Shown here piece after piece: positions 14,236 through 21,875 of a DNA stretch of 24,099 nucleotides. This DNA is from a virus. Positions within the stretch are counted from its first letter, which is position 1. The number at the start of each line of letters is the position of its first letter. Position numbers and translations under genes: made by a program. The notes under the pieces are model-generated. The model had not been told where the DNA came from, did not search any database, and was given only the letters and a program-made list of their open reading frames with translations. The stretch spans positions 1 through 24,099 of IMG/VR virus record IMGVR_UViG_3300033145_001328; one strand, given 5' to 3'.

Positions 14236-14640
14236 TTATGCCGATATTCCTATCGGAACAAATTCAATAACGCACAGCAAGTGAATTGTATGAAAATCAA
14301 AAAAGGGCTTTCTCTTTAAAAGCCCTATCTCAAAAGCAAATCCCCATTTTCCATAGAATATACTTAGAATTACTCCCCTAAGTTGTTCCGTCGTAACAGT
14401 AATAATGGAAAAGCCTCTTCCATAATAGTTATAATCATTCCAATTTACATCAATCGGATATACTGTCTCGTTAATTGTAAAATATACCCTGCCCCCATAA
14501 TATCCATAATTCATCTTTGTGTCTGGATAAAAACATGAATTGTATTCCCATAGCTTACCTTCTATACCGGTAAAACTAAGAGAAACAAAAAAGATAAAGA
14601 TCATCAGCAATATAATCAAAGCCATTAATTTACGTTTCAA
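14236..14640 (-). CDS. Exported small protein with TTG start (134 aa)
   Basis: TTG 14640 is preceded at ten bases by AGGAG; no ATG with a ribosome site fits. The product has a signal sequence or anchor (residues 1-25, MKRKLMALIILLMIFIFFVS) and a Tyr/Asn-rich beta part (NYGYYGGRVYFTINETVYPI, YNYYGRGFSIITVT). Residue ~105 onward reads through a hairpin encoded at 14304-14326 (KRKPFF), and stop codons lie in both other frames just before it, so the last ~22 residues may be a late addition. Function unknown. Confidence 0.62.
   Translation of the reverse strand: MKRKLMALIILLMIFIFFVSLSFTGIEGKLWEYNSCFYPDTKMNYGYYGGRVYFTINETVYPIDVNWNDYNYYGRGFSIITVTTEQLRGVILSIFYGKWGFAFEIGLLKRKPFFDFHTIHLLCVIEFVPIGISA
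14298..14326 (-). terminator. Terminator-like hairpin inside the end of a coding frame
   Basis: AGGGCTTT (14304-14311) pairs perfectly with AAAGCCCT (14319-14326), seven-base loop, then T5-T6 on the minus strand. It has full terminator form but lies inside the frame of the exported 134-residue protein, 60-90 bases before its stop. Confidence 0.7.
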
Positions 14641-14681
14641 GCAATTTCATCTCCTATAAAATTGTTACCTACAAATTTGTT

Positions 14682-15611
14682 TTATTTTTTTAACTTTAAG
14701 AAATTATTTGGCACATCAGAATCGGCTATAAAATTGCGATCTTTCTTACTGTATAGAATTCTTTTATTTCCATTCATTGCATCTTTCTCATCATCATCTA
14801 ACCATTCTTTTTTAATTGCGTACCATCGATGACGACATGCCCAGTGCAACCCCGTAGAAAAGGTACGGGGATTTATCTTTAACCATTCCTTTCTGGATAA
14901 AATTCTACCAACATGACGTAAGCACAGCTTACTTGCCCTCGAATCTACAGGCCCTGCCATACGAAAGTATTTTTCATTTCTGTCCTTAATGGCATTTGTC
15001 TCGCGGCTTATTCGAATCAGTTCATTTCGTGCCTCCCAGCCCGCCCTTGTCTTTCTGGTCATTCTCGACGTCGGGAGAAGGCCGTCACTGTCCATTAATT
15101 TCTTAATCAGATCGGCTTTAGTGCCTACTCCGGCCATGATATGTTCGGTAATAGTCTTACTTGCAAATTGCTTGTAACTATCACCGGCCTGGATTAAAGA
15201 ACCCTTCCAGCTTTCAAGTGCTACCCTGACCTGTGTTTTGTCTAAATCAGCAAACGTATCAATTGATATCCCCGCAAACGATTTAAACTCGTTCATTCGT
15301 TCAATGGAATCACTGACTATTTCGGGATAATATTTAGTCGCCCAATCAACACCGGCATTTGTGATATGTTGCTGGTGGAGTCTCACTACATTTGAAAGCG
15401 TGGCCTCTGTTCTGGCAATGTCTAGTTGAATAGCAAGATCATTGGGGGATATTTCAAGATTTTTGACAAGCCTTCTCAGTTCAGATGCCGTCCTGCGCTC
15501 TGCATTGGCACAGATTTTAAGAAAGTCTTTTTCTGCGGGTGCAACAATCTTTTCCAGTGCTTCTTCATGAGCACCGGCCATTTGTTCCATTATTCTTAGG
15601 ATTGACGGCAT
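14682..15611 (-). CDS. Minor head protein / head morphogenesis (MuF/SPP1 gp7-like)
   Basis: 309 residues, helical N-terminal region with IQLDIARTEATLSNVVRLHQ (about 62-82), a central segment ASKTITEHIMAGVGTKADLI, and the C-terminal MuF-like signature with a conserved Arg/Cys/His set: RMAGPVDSRASKLCLRHVGR, TGLHWACRHRWYAI. These internal head proteins are usually beside the portal gene, as here (two small genes between). No SD is obvious for ATG 15611. Confidence 0.82.
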   Translation of the reverse strand: MPSILRIMEQMAGAHEEALEKIVAPAEKDFLKICANAERRTASELRRLVKNLEISPNDLAIQLDIARTEATLSNVVRLHQQHITNAGVDWATKYYPEIVSDSIERMNEFKSFAGISIDTFADLDKTQVRVALESWKGSLIQAGDSYKQFASKTITEHIMAGVGTKADLIKKLMDSDGLLPTSRMTRKTRAGWEARNELIRISRETNAIKDRNEKYFRMAGPVDSRASKLCLRHVGRILSRKEWLKINPRTFSTGLHWACRHRWYAIKKEWLDDDEKDAMNGNKRILYSKKDRNFIADSDVPNNFLKLKK

Positions 15612-15655
15612 TTAATACCACTATCTGGGTTTAAGAGTTACCTTGCCATTTGACC

Positions 15656-15742
15656 TTACTGTTTCTTGGGAGTATAGGGTTTTGGCATTCTTCTTGTTCC
15701 ATCGTTTTCAATGGCCTGCATGTTTTCTCTCCATTTTGTCAA
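15656..15742 (-). CDS. Possible very small basic protein (28 aa), TTG start
   Basis: TTG 15742 to TAA 15656, reading L/M-T-K-W-R-E-N-M-Q-A-I then DGTRRMPKPYTPKKQ. The TTG sits on the TGA of a neighbouring short frame (TTGA). The composition looks coding and it fills a 127-base gap in the packed operon, but it has no clear ribosome site and could be chance. A shorter version starts at ATG 15721. Confidence 0.33.
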   Translation of the reverse strand: MTKWRENMQAIENDGTRRMPKPYTPKKQ

Positions 15743-15769
15743 ATTATTCCCAATTCTTTATGATAACAA

Positions 15770-16039
15770 TTAGGGTTTTTGCTCATTGTCTTTCTTCGGG
15801 TTCCAATCAAAATCAGTGATTTTGCCCCCCTTGCTAAAAAAAACAGGATTTGCTCTGGGGATAACTTCCCCCGGCTTGACTTCGGGTAAATCGGGATGTT
15901 CCAACACAAGGCATATCCGGTCTGGGTGTGTGGGGTCATTAAGACGCCTTACTATCTTCGTTCCCTTGGGGAAATGTAGTACATTTAGGATTAGTTCCCC
16001 GCTTATCTCGACGCGCACAATATTATCTGGTATCGGCAT
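15770..16039 (-). CDS. Hypothetical protein (89 aa) between portal and minor head genes
   Basis: The frame is open to 16057, but GGGG nine bases before ATG 16039 favours MPIPDNIVRVEISGELIL. A compact beta domain follows: LHFPKGTKIVRRL, CLVLEHPDLPEVKPGE. I recognise no family. Position suggests a head-associated accessory protein. Confidence 0.66.
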   Translation of the reverse strand: MPIPDNIVRVEISGELILNVLHFPKGTKIVRRLNDPTHPDRICLVLEHPDLPEVKPGEVIPRANPVFFSKGGKITDFDWNPKKDNEQKP

Positions 16040-16063
16040 GGTCTTTATCCCCTTCATTCAATG

Positions 16064-16342
16064 CTAAAATTGAGGGCATCTATTTATGCCTGCACATCTC
16101 TTCGTTTTAGGAATGGTAATAATTTCAAATCTTTCGTCAAGCGGCAATGGAGAACATATCAGGCGAAGAGTAACACCGTCAAAATCGGGTAAATCTTCGG
16201 GTTTGGCAAAAATTATTTGCAGCTCGTCCATAAAGTCCGCTTCGCTCCAGCGAAGGTTTTCCGAACCCTTTAAGCCTTCCCTCAATTGCTCAAGCAATGA
16301 AAGCAATAATTTATTCTGCCTGGGGTTATATCTTTTTGTCAT
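16064..16342 (-). CDS. Hypothetical protein (92 aa)
   Basis: The frame is open to 16378, but AGGAGG eight bases before ATG 16342 decides the start (MTKRYNPRQNKLLLSLLEQL). Helical start and mixed core (ADFMDELQIIFAKPEDLP, RLICSPLPLDERFEI). Ends KRCAGINRCPQF. No recognised family. Confidence 0.66.
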   Translation of the reverse strand: MTKRYNPRQNKLLLSLLEQLREGLKGSENLRWSEADFMDELQIIFAKPEDLPDFDGVTLRLICSPLPLDERFEIITIPKTKRCAGINRCPQF

Positions 16343-16430
16343 AATCCCTACCTCCTGTGGGTGAATAGGCGCACTCAACTGAGTCTGTCCAGCTTTAAAA
16401 CAATGTACCTATTCCGGTGACAGCCCCGCC

Positions 16431-16715
16431 TTACCCACCAGGCTTCCTCTGGATAAGTAAATCCAGCTTTTCATCCATCTTGCCTAAACGGGCTAACAAT
16501 TCTTTTCTGTCACGAATATAAATCTTTTCATCAAGTTTCTTTTCTTCCATACAATCTATTTTCTCTTGTGTAGCCTCGGCTAATTGATTCATTCTTTCCT
16601 GGGTGCCTGCATCACCCCAATAGTTAAAGCCTACAATGCTTATGAATATGGATATCAAAAGGAGTATTAATTTCCATGACAGCCTCTTATAGCCATTTCC
16701 GTTTGGAGTTGACAT
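16431..16715 (-). CDS. Membrane-anchored coiled-coil protein (94 aa)
   Basis: ATG 16715 overlaps the portal stop by one base (TAATG). One hydrophobic span at about residues 15-31 (KLILLLISIFISIVGF) precedes a coiled segment (ERMNQLAEATQEKIDCMEE, KMDEKLDLLIQ). Topology resembles inner-membrane spanins or anti-receptor peptides. Nothing diagnostic beyond topology; next to the portal it may be a small structural accessory. Confidence 0.68.
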   Translation of the reverse strand: MSTPNGNGYKRLSWKLILLLISIFISIVGFNYWGDAGTQERMNQLAEATQEKIDCMEEKKLDEKIYIRDRKELLARLGKMDEKLDLLIQRKPGG

Positions 16716-18205
16716 TATTGTACCTGCTTTTTCTTTTTCTTCTTCTTGTCCGATTCCTTCTTGTCTTTTAGGTTTTCAATGCTCTTATCAAATGCATCTT
16801 CCTCATTATCTGAAAGTGCTGTTCTAACACTTAATATTTCCCTATTTATTTTTTCGTTTTTCTTTAGCTTTTCAACTGCTTTATCTTCCTTTAAATCAGG
16901 GTCTTTTCGCATCAAAATCTCAGTCGCCGATGTCACGCCTATTCCAATCTCAAACTTATCTATTTTGATCTGTTCCTCGGCTGATTTAGGTGCTGATCCC
17001 TCATCAAAATTAAGGGTAAATGTATAATCCTTTAATTTATCTGTCTTACCCTTGTTTCGCTCGTGAACCAAAAGCGACATTTCAACAAGCTCTTCCTCGC
17101 TAACCCTGAAACTCGATCTCTTTTTATTTAAGAGCCCAACAAGCGGATACCATTGAACGATTAACGACACACCGGAGGCGGTTGTCTCAGACGGTGCCAG
17201 CGTAACTTTGGGAACGTGGGAGGTTGTGTAGAGATTATTAATCAGGAAATCTACGACATCCATAAGTTCTTTTATGGCCGCATTTGGATGGATAAATTCT
17301 ATTTTTCCATATTCAGGTGCAACTAGAAATCTTCCGATACCAGCTTTTAATTGCGTTGTGTTTAATGGCTGGCCCTTATCATTTAGCGGATTGCCGGCCC
17401 CATCAACACTTTTAACTGTTAAAACTAGCTGACCAAAACTCTGATATTGACAGACATATCTTAAATCAGACAATACGGTATTGATGTTATAGTTTTGTTC
17501 AACCACATCATATACGGGAGGATTTAGAAAATAAGACCTTGATCTTTGATCACTAAAGAAAAATACAAACGGTAATTTGCCGTAATTGTGTACTCCCTCG
17601 CGGCCTGGTATCGGTTCCCCGTCTTCATATTCCCGCCACATTTCTTTATCCCAGCATTGCTCATACAAAACGATCTCTATTTTATCGTCCTCTTTTCTAA
17701 TTTCTTTAAACCACCTCAAACACATAGCTTCTAATTCACCCGTTTCCTCCGATATATAGGGAAAGGCGTTTTGGGCGGAATAGGGAGTGTATATAATTTT
17801 GTCTTCGTCTGAATCATAAGATACCCGCACGCAACAAAACGGAGCCAGTTCACATTTCAAATCAATTTCTTGAAAAACATGGTGTTTCCCATCCCACACT
17901 TTGTCTTCTAAAATTGTTTTATAGTTATCATTGCCGTCAATCGTTCTGGCTGCCTGTCCTTCATATACACTCGCCCTTTTGTCTACAATGGGCTGAGTGA
18001 AATTAATCCAGAGCTTCGGCCTCTTACTGTAATTGGCTTCGGTTTCCTCACCAATATAAGGTAGATAAGATTCCTGATTTCCTACATAGAAATCATCGCA
18101 TTTTATGATATTGCTGATATACGGTCTCTCACCATAAACTTCTGCAATAATTCTGGCTCGCTCTATATTGCTAATGTTTTTATCTTCAAACTCCAATTTA
18201 CTCAC
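16715..18205 (-). CDS. Portal protein
   Basis: 496 residues with the SPP1-type portal features: IERARIIAEVYGERP at the start, KLWINFTQPIVDKRASVY near 64, IYTPYSAQNAFPYIS, a DVVEQNYNINTVLSDLRY helix, and a disordered Lys-rich end. It follows TerL by 3 bases and precedes the minor head gene, as expected. Start is GTG 18205; TTG 18196 has the better SD spacing (GGGAG, 8 bases) and is an alternative. Forms the dodecameric ring at the packaging vertex. Confidence 0.87.
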   Translation of the reverse strand: MSKLEFEDKNISNIERARIIAEVYGERPYISNIIKCDDFYVGNQESYLPYIGEETEANYSKRPKLWINFTQPIVDKRASVYEGQAARTIDGNDNYKTILEDKVWDGKHHVFQEIDLKCELAPFCCVRVSYDSDEDKIIYTPYSAQNAFPYISEETGELEAMCLRWFKEIRKEDDKIEIVLYEQCWDKEMWREYEDGEPIPGREGVHNYGKLPFVFFFSDQRSRSYFLNPPVYDVVEQNYNINTVLSDLRYVCQYQSFGQLVLTVKSVDGAGNPLNDKGQPLNTTQLKAGIGRFLVAPEYGKIEFIHPNAAIKELMDVVDFLINNLYTTSHVPKVTLAPSETTASGVSLIVQWYPLVGLLNKKRSSFRVSEEELVEMSLLVHERNKGKTDKLKDYTFTLNFDEGSAPKSAEEQIKIDKFEIGIGVTSATEILMRKDPDLKEDKAVEKLKKNEKINREILSVRTALSDNEEDAFDKSIENLKDKKESDKKKKKKKQVQ

Positions 18206-18208
18206 TCC

Positions 18209-19567
18209 CTACATATACGAACCAGATACCAACGGCTGTCTCTGCATTGGTCTGGTAATTGGCATAAGTGTGTATATCGCATAACCCGCACCATCACTGG
18301 CATGGGTTAGCTCTTTTCGTCTTTTGTCTATCTGCCCGTTTTTATCAAGTACAACTATCTGAAAGTCTTTGATAAGTTTTTTACATTTAGGATTAATCTT
18401 TACCCTTGTAAACTCTCCCCTGTCTTTTAGTGCTGAATTGACAGAATTTAGTCTGTCTTTCACAGGTGGGTTGCCGGGGGGAATATGTCCGTCATATGGA
18501 ACACCCCGACTAATTAAAACTTCTTTCATGATTAGATGGTCGGATTCACCAACCGTAGACCTATGACCACCACTTGCATCACTGAATATGTTTACATGTG
18601 GCTTTCTACCATCCAACTGCTCCATCTTCTTGTAATACCAATCACAAAAAATATTAATAGCTGCCTCAGTTTTTGCGTTATCAGGAATTACTATTTCGTC
18701 TATGAATTCGATGTAATCACTTTTGTATTGCAATATCTCCCACACCATAGGCGAAACATTAAAATCACAGGTGAGACCGAGATTCAGGTAAGAACTAAAT
18801 TCTACATCTGATATGTTATGTTTGTTAAACTCATGATAGGCACGGCCACTGGTCATATTGATGATTAAGCCATCAATATATGCTTGTGCTAATATGCTGT
18901 CGTAAGATTCCTCTAAATCGGATACATAATCATCGGGAAGATATATGTTTTCTCTACTGCTTGCTGTGAAAAGCCTATATTTCCCTTCTCGCTTGCCACC
19001 CTCACATTTATCCACAAACTCATCGGTAATCCAATGGAGCGTTCCTTCGGGAGTCGTCGATAAAAATCCCTTGAGATATCTTGCTTTCTTGTGCCGTAAG
19101 CGTGCTATCCCAATTTGCCAGGCAAGCAAATCAGACATGGCTGCTTCATCCATCCCAAAAAACGATAAACTAGGACCTCTTAGTGAATTGGGATTATCGG
19201 TAGATCTGAAAAAGATTTCGTTGCTGAGATGTCTTCCATTGTAAAGATTAACTACCGGATGGGGGGTCTTTACATATTTGTAATGTATGGGTGCAGAGGG
19301 GGTGGGAGGTATCTGCCTTTGTTCCAATATTTCAAAAAAGGTTCTTAATAGTGGTTCCTGTAACATGGCAAATGTGGGGGCTGCAAGCATCCCTGGCGCA
19401 CCAGGATTTTCTAATGCACATCTTAAACCCTTTTCACAAAATGCCCATGTCTTGCCACTGCCAAACCCCCCTAAAAAAGCCGAATACTTTTCTGGTGTAA
19501 AATAAAATTTCTTTTGTGTCGGCAAAAGTGGAACATCTATATTTACTACTCTTTTCTTTGCAAGCAT
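18209..19567 (-). CDS. terL: Terminase large subunit
   Basis: 452 residues. Walker A GGFGSGKT at 33-40, Walker B LSFFGMDE at 134-141 (catalytic E141), and coupling motif STTPEG at 170-175. In the C-terminal nuclease the aspartates are visible: LTCDFN (D268), FSDASGG (D330) and HASDGAG (D425). Packages DNA into the prohead with ATP and cuts it. Followed by portal after 3 bases; start ATG 19567. Confidence 0.93.
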   Translation of the reverse strand: MLAKKRVVNIDVPLLPTQKKFYFTPEKYSAFLGGFGSGKTWAFCEKGLRCALENPGAPGMLAAPTFAMLQEPLLRTFFEILEQRQIPPTPSAPIHYKYVKTPHPVVNLYNGRHLSNEIFFRSTDNPNSLRGPSLSFFGMDEAAMSDLLAWQIGIARLRHKKARYLKGFLSTTPEGTLHWITDEFVDKCEGGKREGKYRLFTASSRENIYLPDDYVSDLEESYDSILAQAYIDGLIINMTSGRAYHEFNKHNISDVEFSSYLNLGLTCDFNVSPMVWEILQYKSDYIEFIDEIVIPDNAKTEAAINIFCDWYYKKMEQLDGRKPHVNIFSDASGGHRSTVGESDHLIMKEVLISRGVPYDGHIPPGNPPVKDRLNSVNSALKDRGEFTRVKINPKCKKLIKDFQIVVLDKNGQIDKRRKELTHASDGAGYAIYTLMPITRPMQRQPLVSGSYM

Positions 19568-19591
19568 TTTGGTTAAACATCTGCCCTTCCC

Positions 19592-19774
19592 CTATGTCCA
19601 AGGATTTTTAATTTTACAGCGAACCCAAACATATAGTGCAATAAGCAGATTTAAGGGGATCGGATAACAAACACTGCTAACTATGAATTCATTTCTAGTG
19701 TCGGGGAATTTGCGGGCACGATTTTCATCCGTTAGGGGTGAGGGGAAATCCTCGTAACAATGTAAAATCTTCAT
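19592..19774 (-). CDS. Small membrane-segment protein (60 aa)
   Basis: AGAGGT six bases before ATG 19774. Starts MKILHCYEDFPSPLTDENRA and has a hydrophobic stretch (VCYPIPLNLLIALYVWV) near the end. It occupies the gap between the lytic transglycosylase and TerL. No recognised family; the second half may be a membrane anchor. Confidence 0.55.
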   Translation of the reverse strand: MKILHCYEDFPSPLTDENRARKFPDTRNEFIVSSVCYPIPLNLLIALYVWVRCKIKNPWT

Positions 19775-19789
19775 TTCACGACCTCTCGA

Positions 19790-20335
19790 TTATATTGTTT
19801 TATATTTCCGGTAAAACCTTTCAATTTTAGATACGTAAGTTAGTGTTTCTTTCGAGTAGTCTCCGGTAAAATTAACTAAATACTTTTTAGAATATCTCCA
19901 TGTCTGCCATTTACCCGGGGGTGATCCCGCCCGCTTCCAATCCATAAAACCAAATGGAAGCCCCTCTGACTTCCTGGCAAGTCTTAATGTTTTATTAACA
20001 TTGCCCCGCCCTGCATTGTATGCAGCCAAAGTAAATCTTAGCCGCTCCTGTTCGTCTGGTATTTCCGAAAGTCGGCCATATAAAAACCATAGGTATCTTA
20101 CTCCAGCGTCTATATTCCATTCCGGCTCCCTCAATTCATCGATGCTTACCATTCCCATGTCTTTAGCCGTTCCTTGCATTAATTGCATTAAGCCACACGC
20201 ACCAGCAGGACTTTCGGCATAACGATAAAAATTGCTTTCCCGCCTTATCACGGCCTTGATTAATATCCAGTCAAATTCCGTGTACTTTTCAGTATAGTAT
20301 TGAATCAGACTGTCATACCGATCTTGTTTGAGCAT
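19790..20335 (-). CDS. Lytic transglycosylase (SLT fold)
   Basis: The frame reaches 20377, but those residues are the terminator hairpin; ATG 20335 with GAGGT upstream is chosen (MLKQDRYDSL). Catalytic Glu33 in IRRESNFY, then the SLT signatures GLMQLM (49-54) and AAYNAGRGNV (104-113). Cleaves the glycan backbone of peptidoglycan. No signal peptide, so export depends on a holin or it acts as a virion enzyme at entry. Unusual in lying between TerS-side genes and TerL. Confidence 0.85.
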   Translation of the reverse strand: MLKQDRYDSLIQYYTEKYTEFDWILIKAVIRRESNFYRYAESPAGACGLMQLMQGTAKDMGMVSIDELREPEWNIDAGVRYLWFLYGRLSEIPDEQERLRFTLAAYNAGRGNVNKTLRLARKSEGLPFGFMDWKRAGSPPGKWQTWRYSKKYLVNFTGDYSKETLTYVSKIERFYRKYKTI

Positions 20336-20348
20336 GTTCACTACCTCA

Positions 20349-20657
20349 TTAAAAAAACCCGTAGGCTTTATAAGCACGGGGTTTAGGTAAAACGATAATA
20401 TGCAGATGAACCTTAAATCTCTTCCACAAGTCTATCATATGATTTGCAAGTTCTATTGCATCTTCTTGATTAAATTCTGGGAAAACCTCAAAAGCTTCCC
20501 CCTCTTTCTGGTCGGGAAAAAGCCCACCATCAGCCCCCTCGCTCGGCGACCATTCTCCATCCTCAGAAGGCTCTCCCAAACCAATCAACCCCCAATGTGC
20601 ATATGCCCTTGTGCCACTTGAAAATATTATTTCGTCCTTCTCTTCATCTATTTTCAT
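20349..20657 (-). CDS. Acidic hypothetical protein (102 aa)
   Basis: ATG 20657 overlaps TGA 20654-20656 of a frame continuing from the Zn protein upstream. It is very acidic in the middle (GEPSEDGEWSPSEGADG) with a helix at DAIELANHMIDLWKRF and a beta end (HLHIIVLPKP). No recognised family. Confidence 0.62.
   Translation of the reverse strand: MKIDEEKDEIIFSSGTRAYAHWGLIGLGEPSEDGEWSPSEGADGGLFPDQKEGEAFEVFPEFNQEDAIELANHMIDLWKRFKVHLHIIVLPKPRAYKAYGFF
20351..20383 (-). terminator. Terminator/attenuator before lytic transglycosylase
   Basis: AACCCGT (20356-20362) pairs with ACGGGGTT (20376-20383, one bulged base) plus inner stem GCTT/AAGC; on the minus strand followed by T7 (20357-20351). It overlaps the last codons of the preceding gene and ends about 15 bases before the transglycosylase ATG. 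Confidence 0.72.
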
Positions 20658-20707
20658 TTACTGTAGTTCTCCACGATTTCTTTTCGGGCTAATTCCTCTA
20701 AAATCTC
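20654..20707 (-). other. In-frame coding remnant after the stop of the CxxC gene
   Basis: After TAA 20710-20708 the same frame continues for 17 sense codons (EILEELARKEIVENYSK) to TGA 20654, which forms an ATGA overlap with the next gene, the same linkage as other genes of this operon. This supports an ancestral longer protein cut by a new ochre stop. Confidence 0.5.
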
Positions 20708-21028
20708 TTATTCTCCCTTTGGGGCTGTATAGTCTCCACTTCTCCTTTTCTCCTCTTCATGTTTTTCCAAATGAAACACAAAGTACCTTCTCAATTCTTC
20801 GGGCAGATTTTCATCTTCTTCCACTAATCTTCTTTGACACTTTGGACAAATGTGAAAGGGTTCTTCTTTATCGGGGTCTAAAAGATATATATGGCGTGTT
20901 TGAAGCCAGCCGTGGTGTGACTCGCTCAATAAATCTAGCGTACTTATAGTGTCGTTAGATCGTTCTGGTGGCGGTTCTTTTAGTGGCCAACCAATACAGG
21001 CATCACATGCTATTCTCTTTTCTCTCAT
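20708..21028 (-). CDS. CxxC zinc-binding-type protein (106 aa)
   Basis: ATG 21028 overlaps the stop of the nucleotide hydrolase gene (ATGA). ACDACIGWP near residue 9 and CPKCQRR near 61 form a likely zinc site, with HLEKHEEEK in the C-terminal helix. No recognised family. The TAA at 20708 may be a secondary truncation. Confidence 0.66.
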   Translation of the reverse strand: MREKRIACDACIGWPLKEPPPERSNDTISTLDLLSESHHGWLQTRHIYLLDPDKEEPFHICPKCQRRLVEEDENLPEELRRYFVFHLEKHEEEKRRSGDYTAPKGE

Positions 21029-21543
21029 TTCCTGTAGTTCTCCAAAAACTCTTTTAAACTTATCTCTTTATCGTTTGAAAGAAATATCTTACAGGGATTT
21101 TTTTGATAACCTGTAACATAAACCACCTCACGGCCAAACACAAAAACTGTCTTCTCTTTGTATAAGCGCTCTATGATTCCAAAATCAAAAACATCATTTG
21201 CAATCGGTCGTGGCTTTACATCTATCAACTTCACCCGATCATCAAACTCTGGATGGGTTTTTGTGTAATCTAAAAGCGTAAAGCATCCCCACGCAGCTTG
21301 AGCTACATGATGTAATCCTGTTTCCTCATCATAATCTTCACCACGCCAAAATTTCCACAAATGACGCATGATTGCACCAAAGACACGCCCCCAAGCCATT
21401 CCCTTTTCCATGTTCCTGGGTTCATATTTTTTAGCACCTATAGTATATACCTTGGCAAGCTCTAGGAGTGGTTGAGGCGGAATTAGATCAAACCTTTCCT
21501 TGTTCTCATCGTACTTGATACCGTCTTTCAGTTGATCGCTCAC
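21025..21543 (-). CDS. dATP/dGTP diphosphohydrolase-type protein (DUF5664-like)
   Basis: 172 residues with GTG start 21543 (GTGA overlap). DGIKYDENKERFDLIPPQPL, TIGAKKYEPRNMEKGMAWGR (about 34-53), IMRHLWKFWRGEDYDEETGL and HHVAQAAWGC give the signature of the all-helical NTP hydrolase-like family with acidic metal sites (EExxHH type). Members remove pyrophosphate from dNTPs. Role here is nucleotide-pool control in the infected cell, by family knowledge. The C-terminal third is not recognised. Confidence 0.76.
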   Translation of the reverse strand: MSDQLKDGIKYDENKERFDLIPPQPLLELAKVYTIGAKKYEPRNMEKGMAWGRVFGAIMRHLWKFWRGEDYDEETGLHHVAQAAWGCFTLLDYTKTHPEFDDRVKLIDVKPRPIANDVFDFGIIERLYKEKTVFVFGREVVYVTGYQKNPCKIFLSNDKEISLKEFLENYRK

Positions 21544-21875
21544 TTCAAATCCTCAATATTATAATAAACGGGAATGTCCAATTCTTGTGCTCTTTTGATT
21601 TCTTCAATCGTTCCCCTGCTATTCGTCCATCCAGGAACAACTAAAACGGCATCGGCAGCTTCAAGCCATGCCATAGAATAATTGTAATAATCCTGGACAG
21701 TGATTTTTTCACCATCTCTAAGCATTAGGGTAAAGTGATAATCGAGCCAGGGACAGAAGGGAGAATGCCCTTTGAGCAAAACCTCTGTACTCAAACGCAT
21801 ACCACTACGCATATTGTTTAAAACATCTAATACGTTATCTGCGGAATAAGCACCGGCTACGTAAACTCTTTTCAC
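21540..21875 (-). CDS. DUF4406 / nucleoside 2-deoxyribosyltransferase-like protein
   Basis: 111 residues with a GTG start 21875 overlapping the previous stop (GTGA). RVYVAGAYSADNVLDVLNNM is the typical Rossmann start; FCPWLDYHFT and WLEAADAVLVVPGW follow; the end NSRGTIEEIKRAQELDIPV matches the 2-deoxyribosyltransferase/DUF4406 clan, with GTxxEI as the usual substrate-binding loop. Coupled to the dATP/dGTP hydrolase gene below, it suggests nucleoside salvage or a pool-modifying pair. Confidence 0.8.
   Translation of the reverse strand: MKRVYVAGAYSADNVLDVLNNMRSGMRLSTEVLLKGHSPFCPWLDYHFTLMLRDGEKITVQDYYNYSMAWLEAADAVLVVPGWTNSRGTIEEIKRAQELDIPVYYNIEDLK

Noticed and set aside
15739-15939. Alternative frame of 66 codons overlapping the 89-residue gene.
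   Set aside because: It is out of frame with a gene that has a better ribosome site and composition; only its short tail lies outside.
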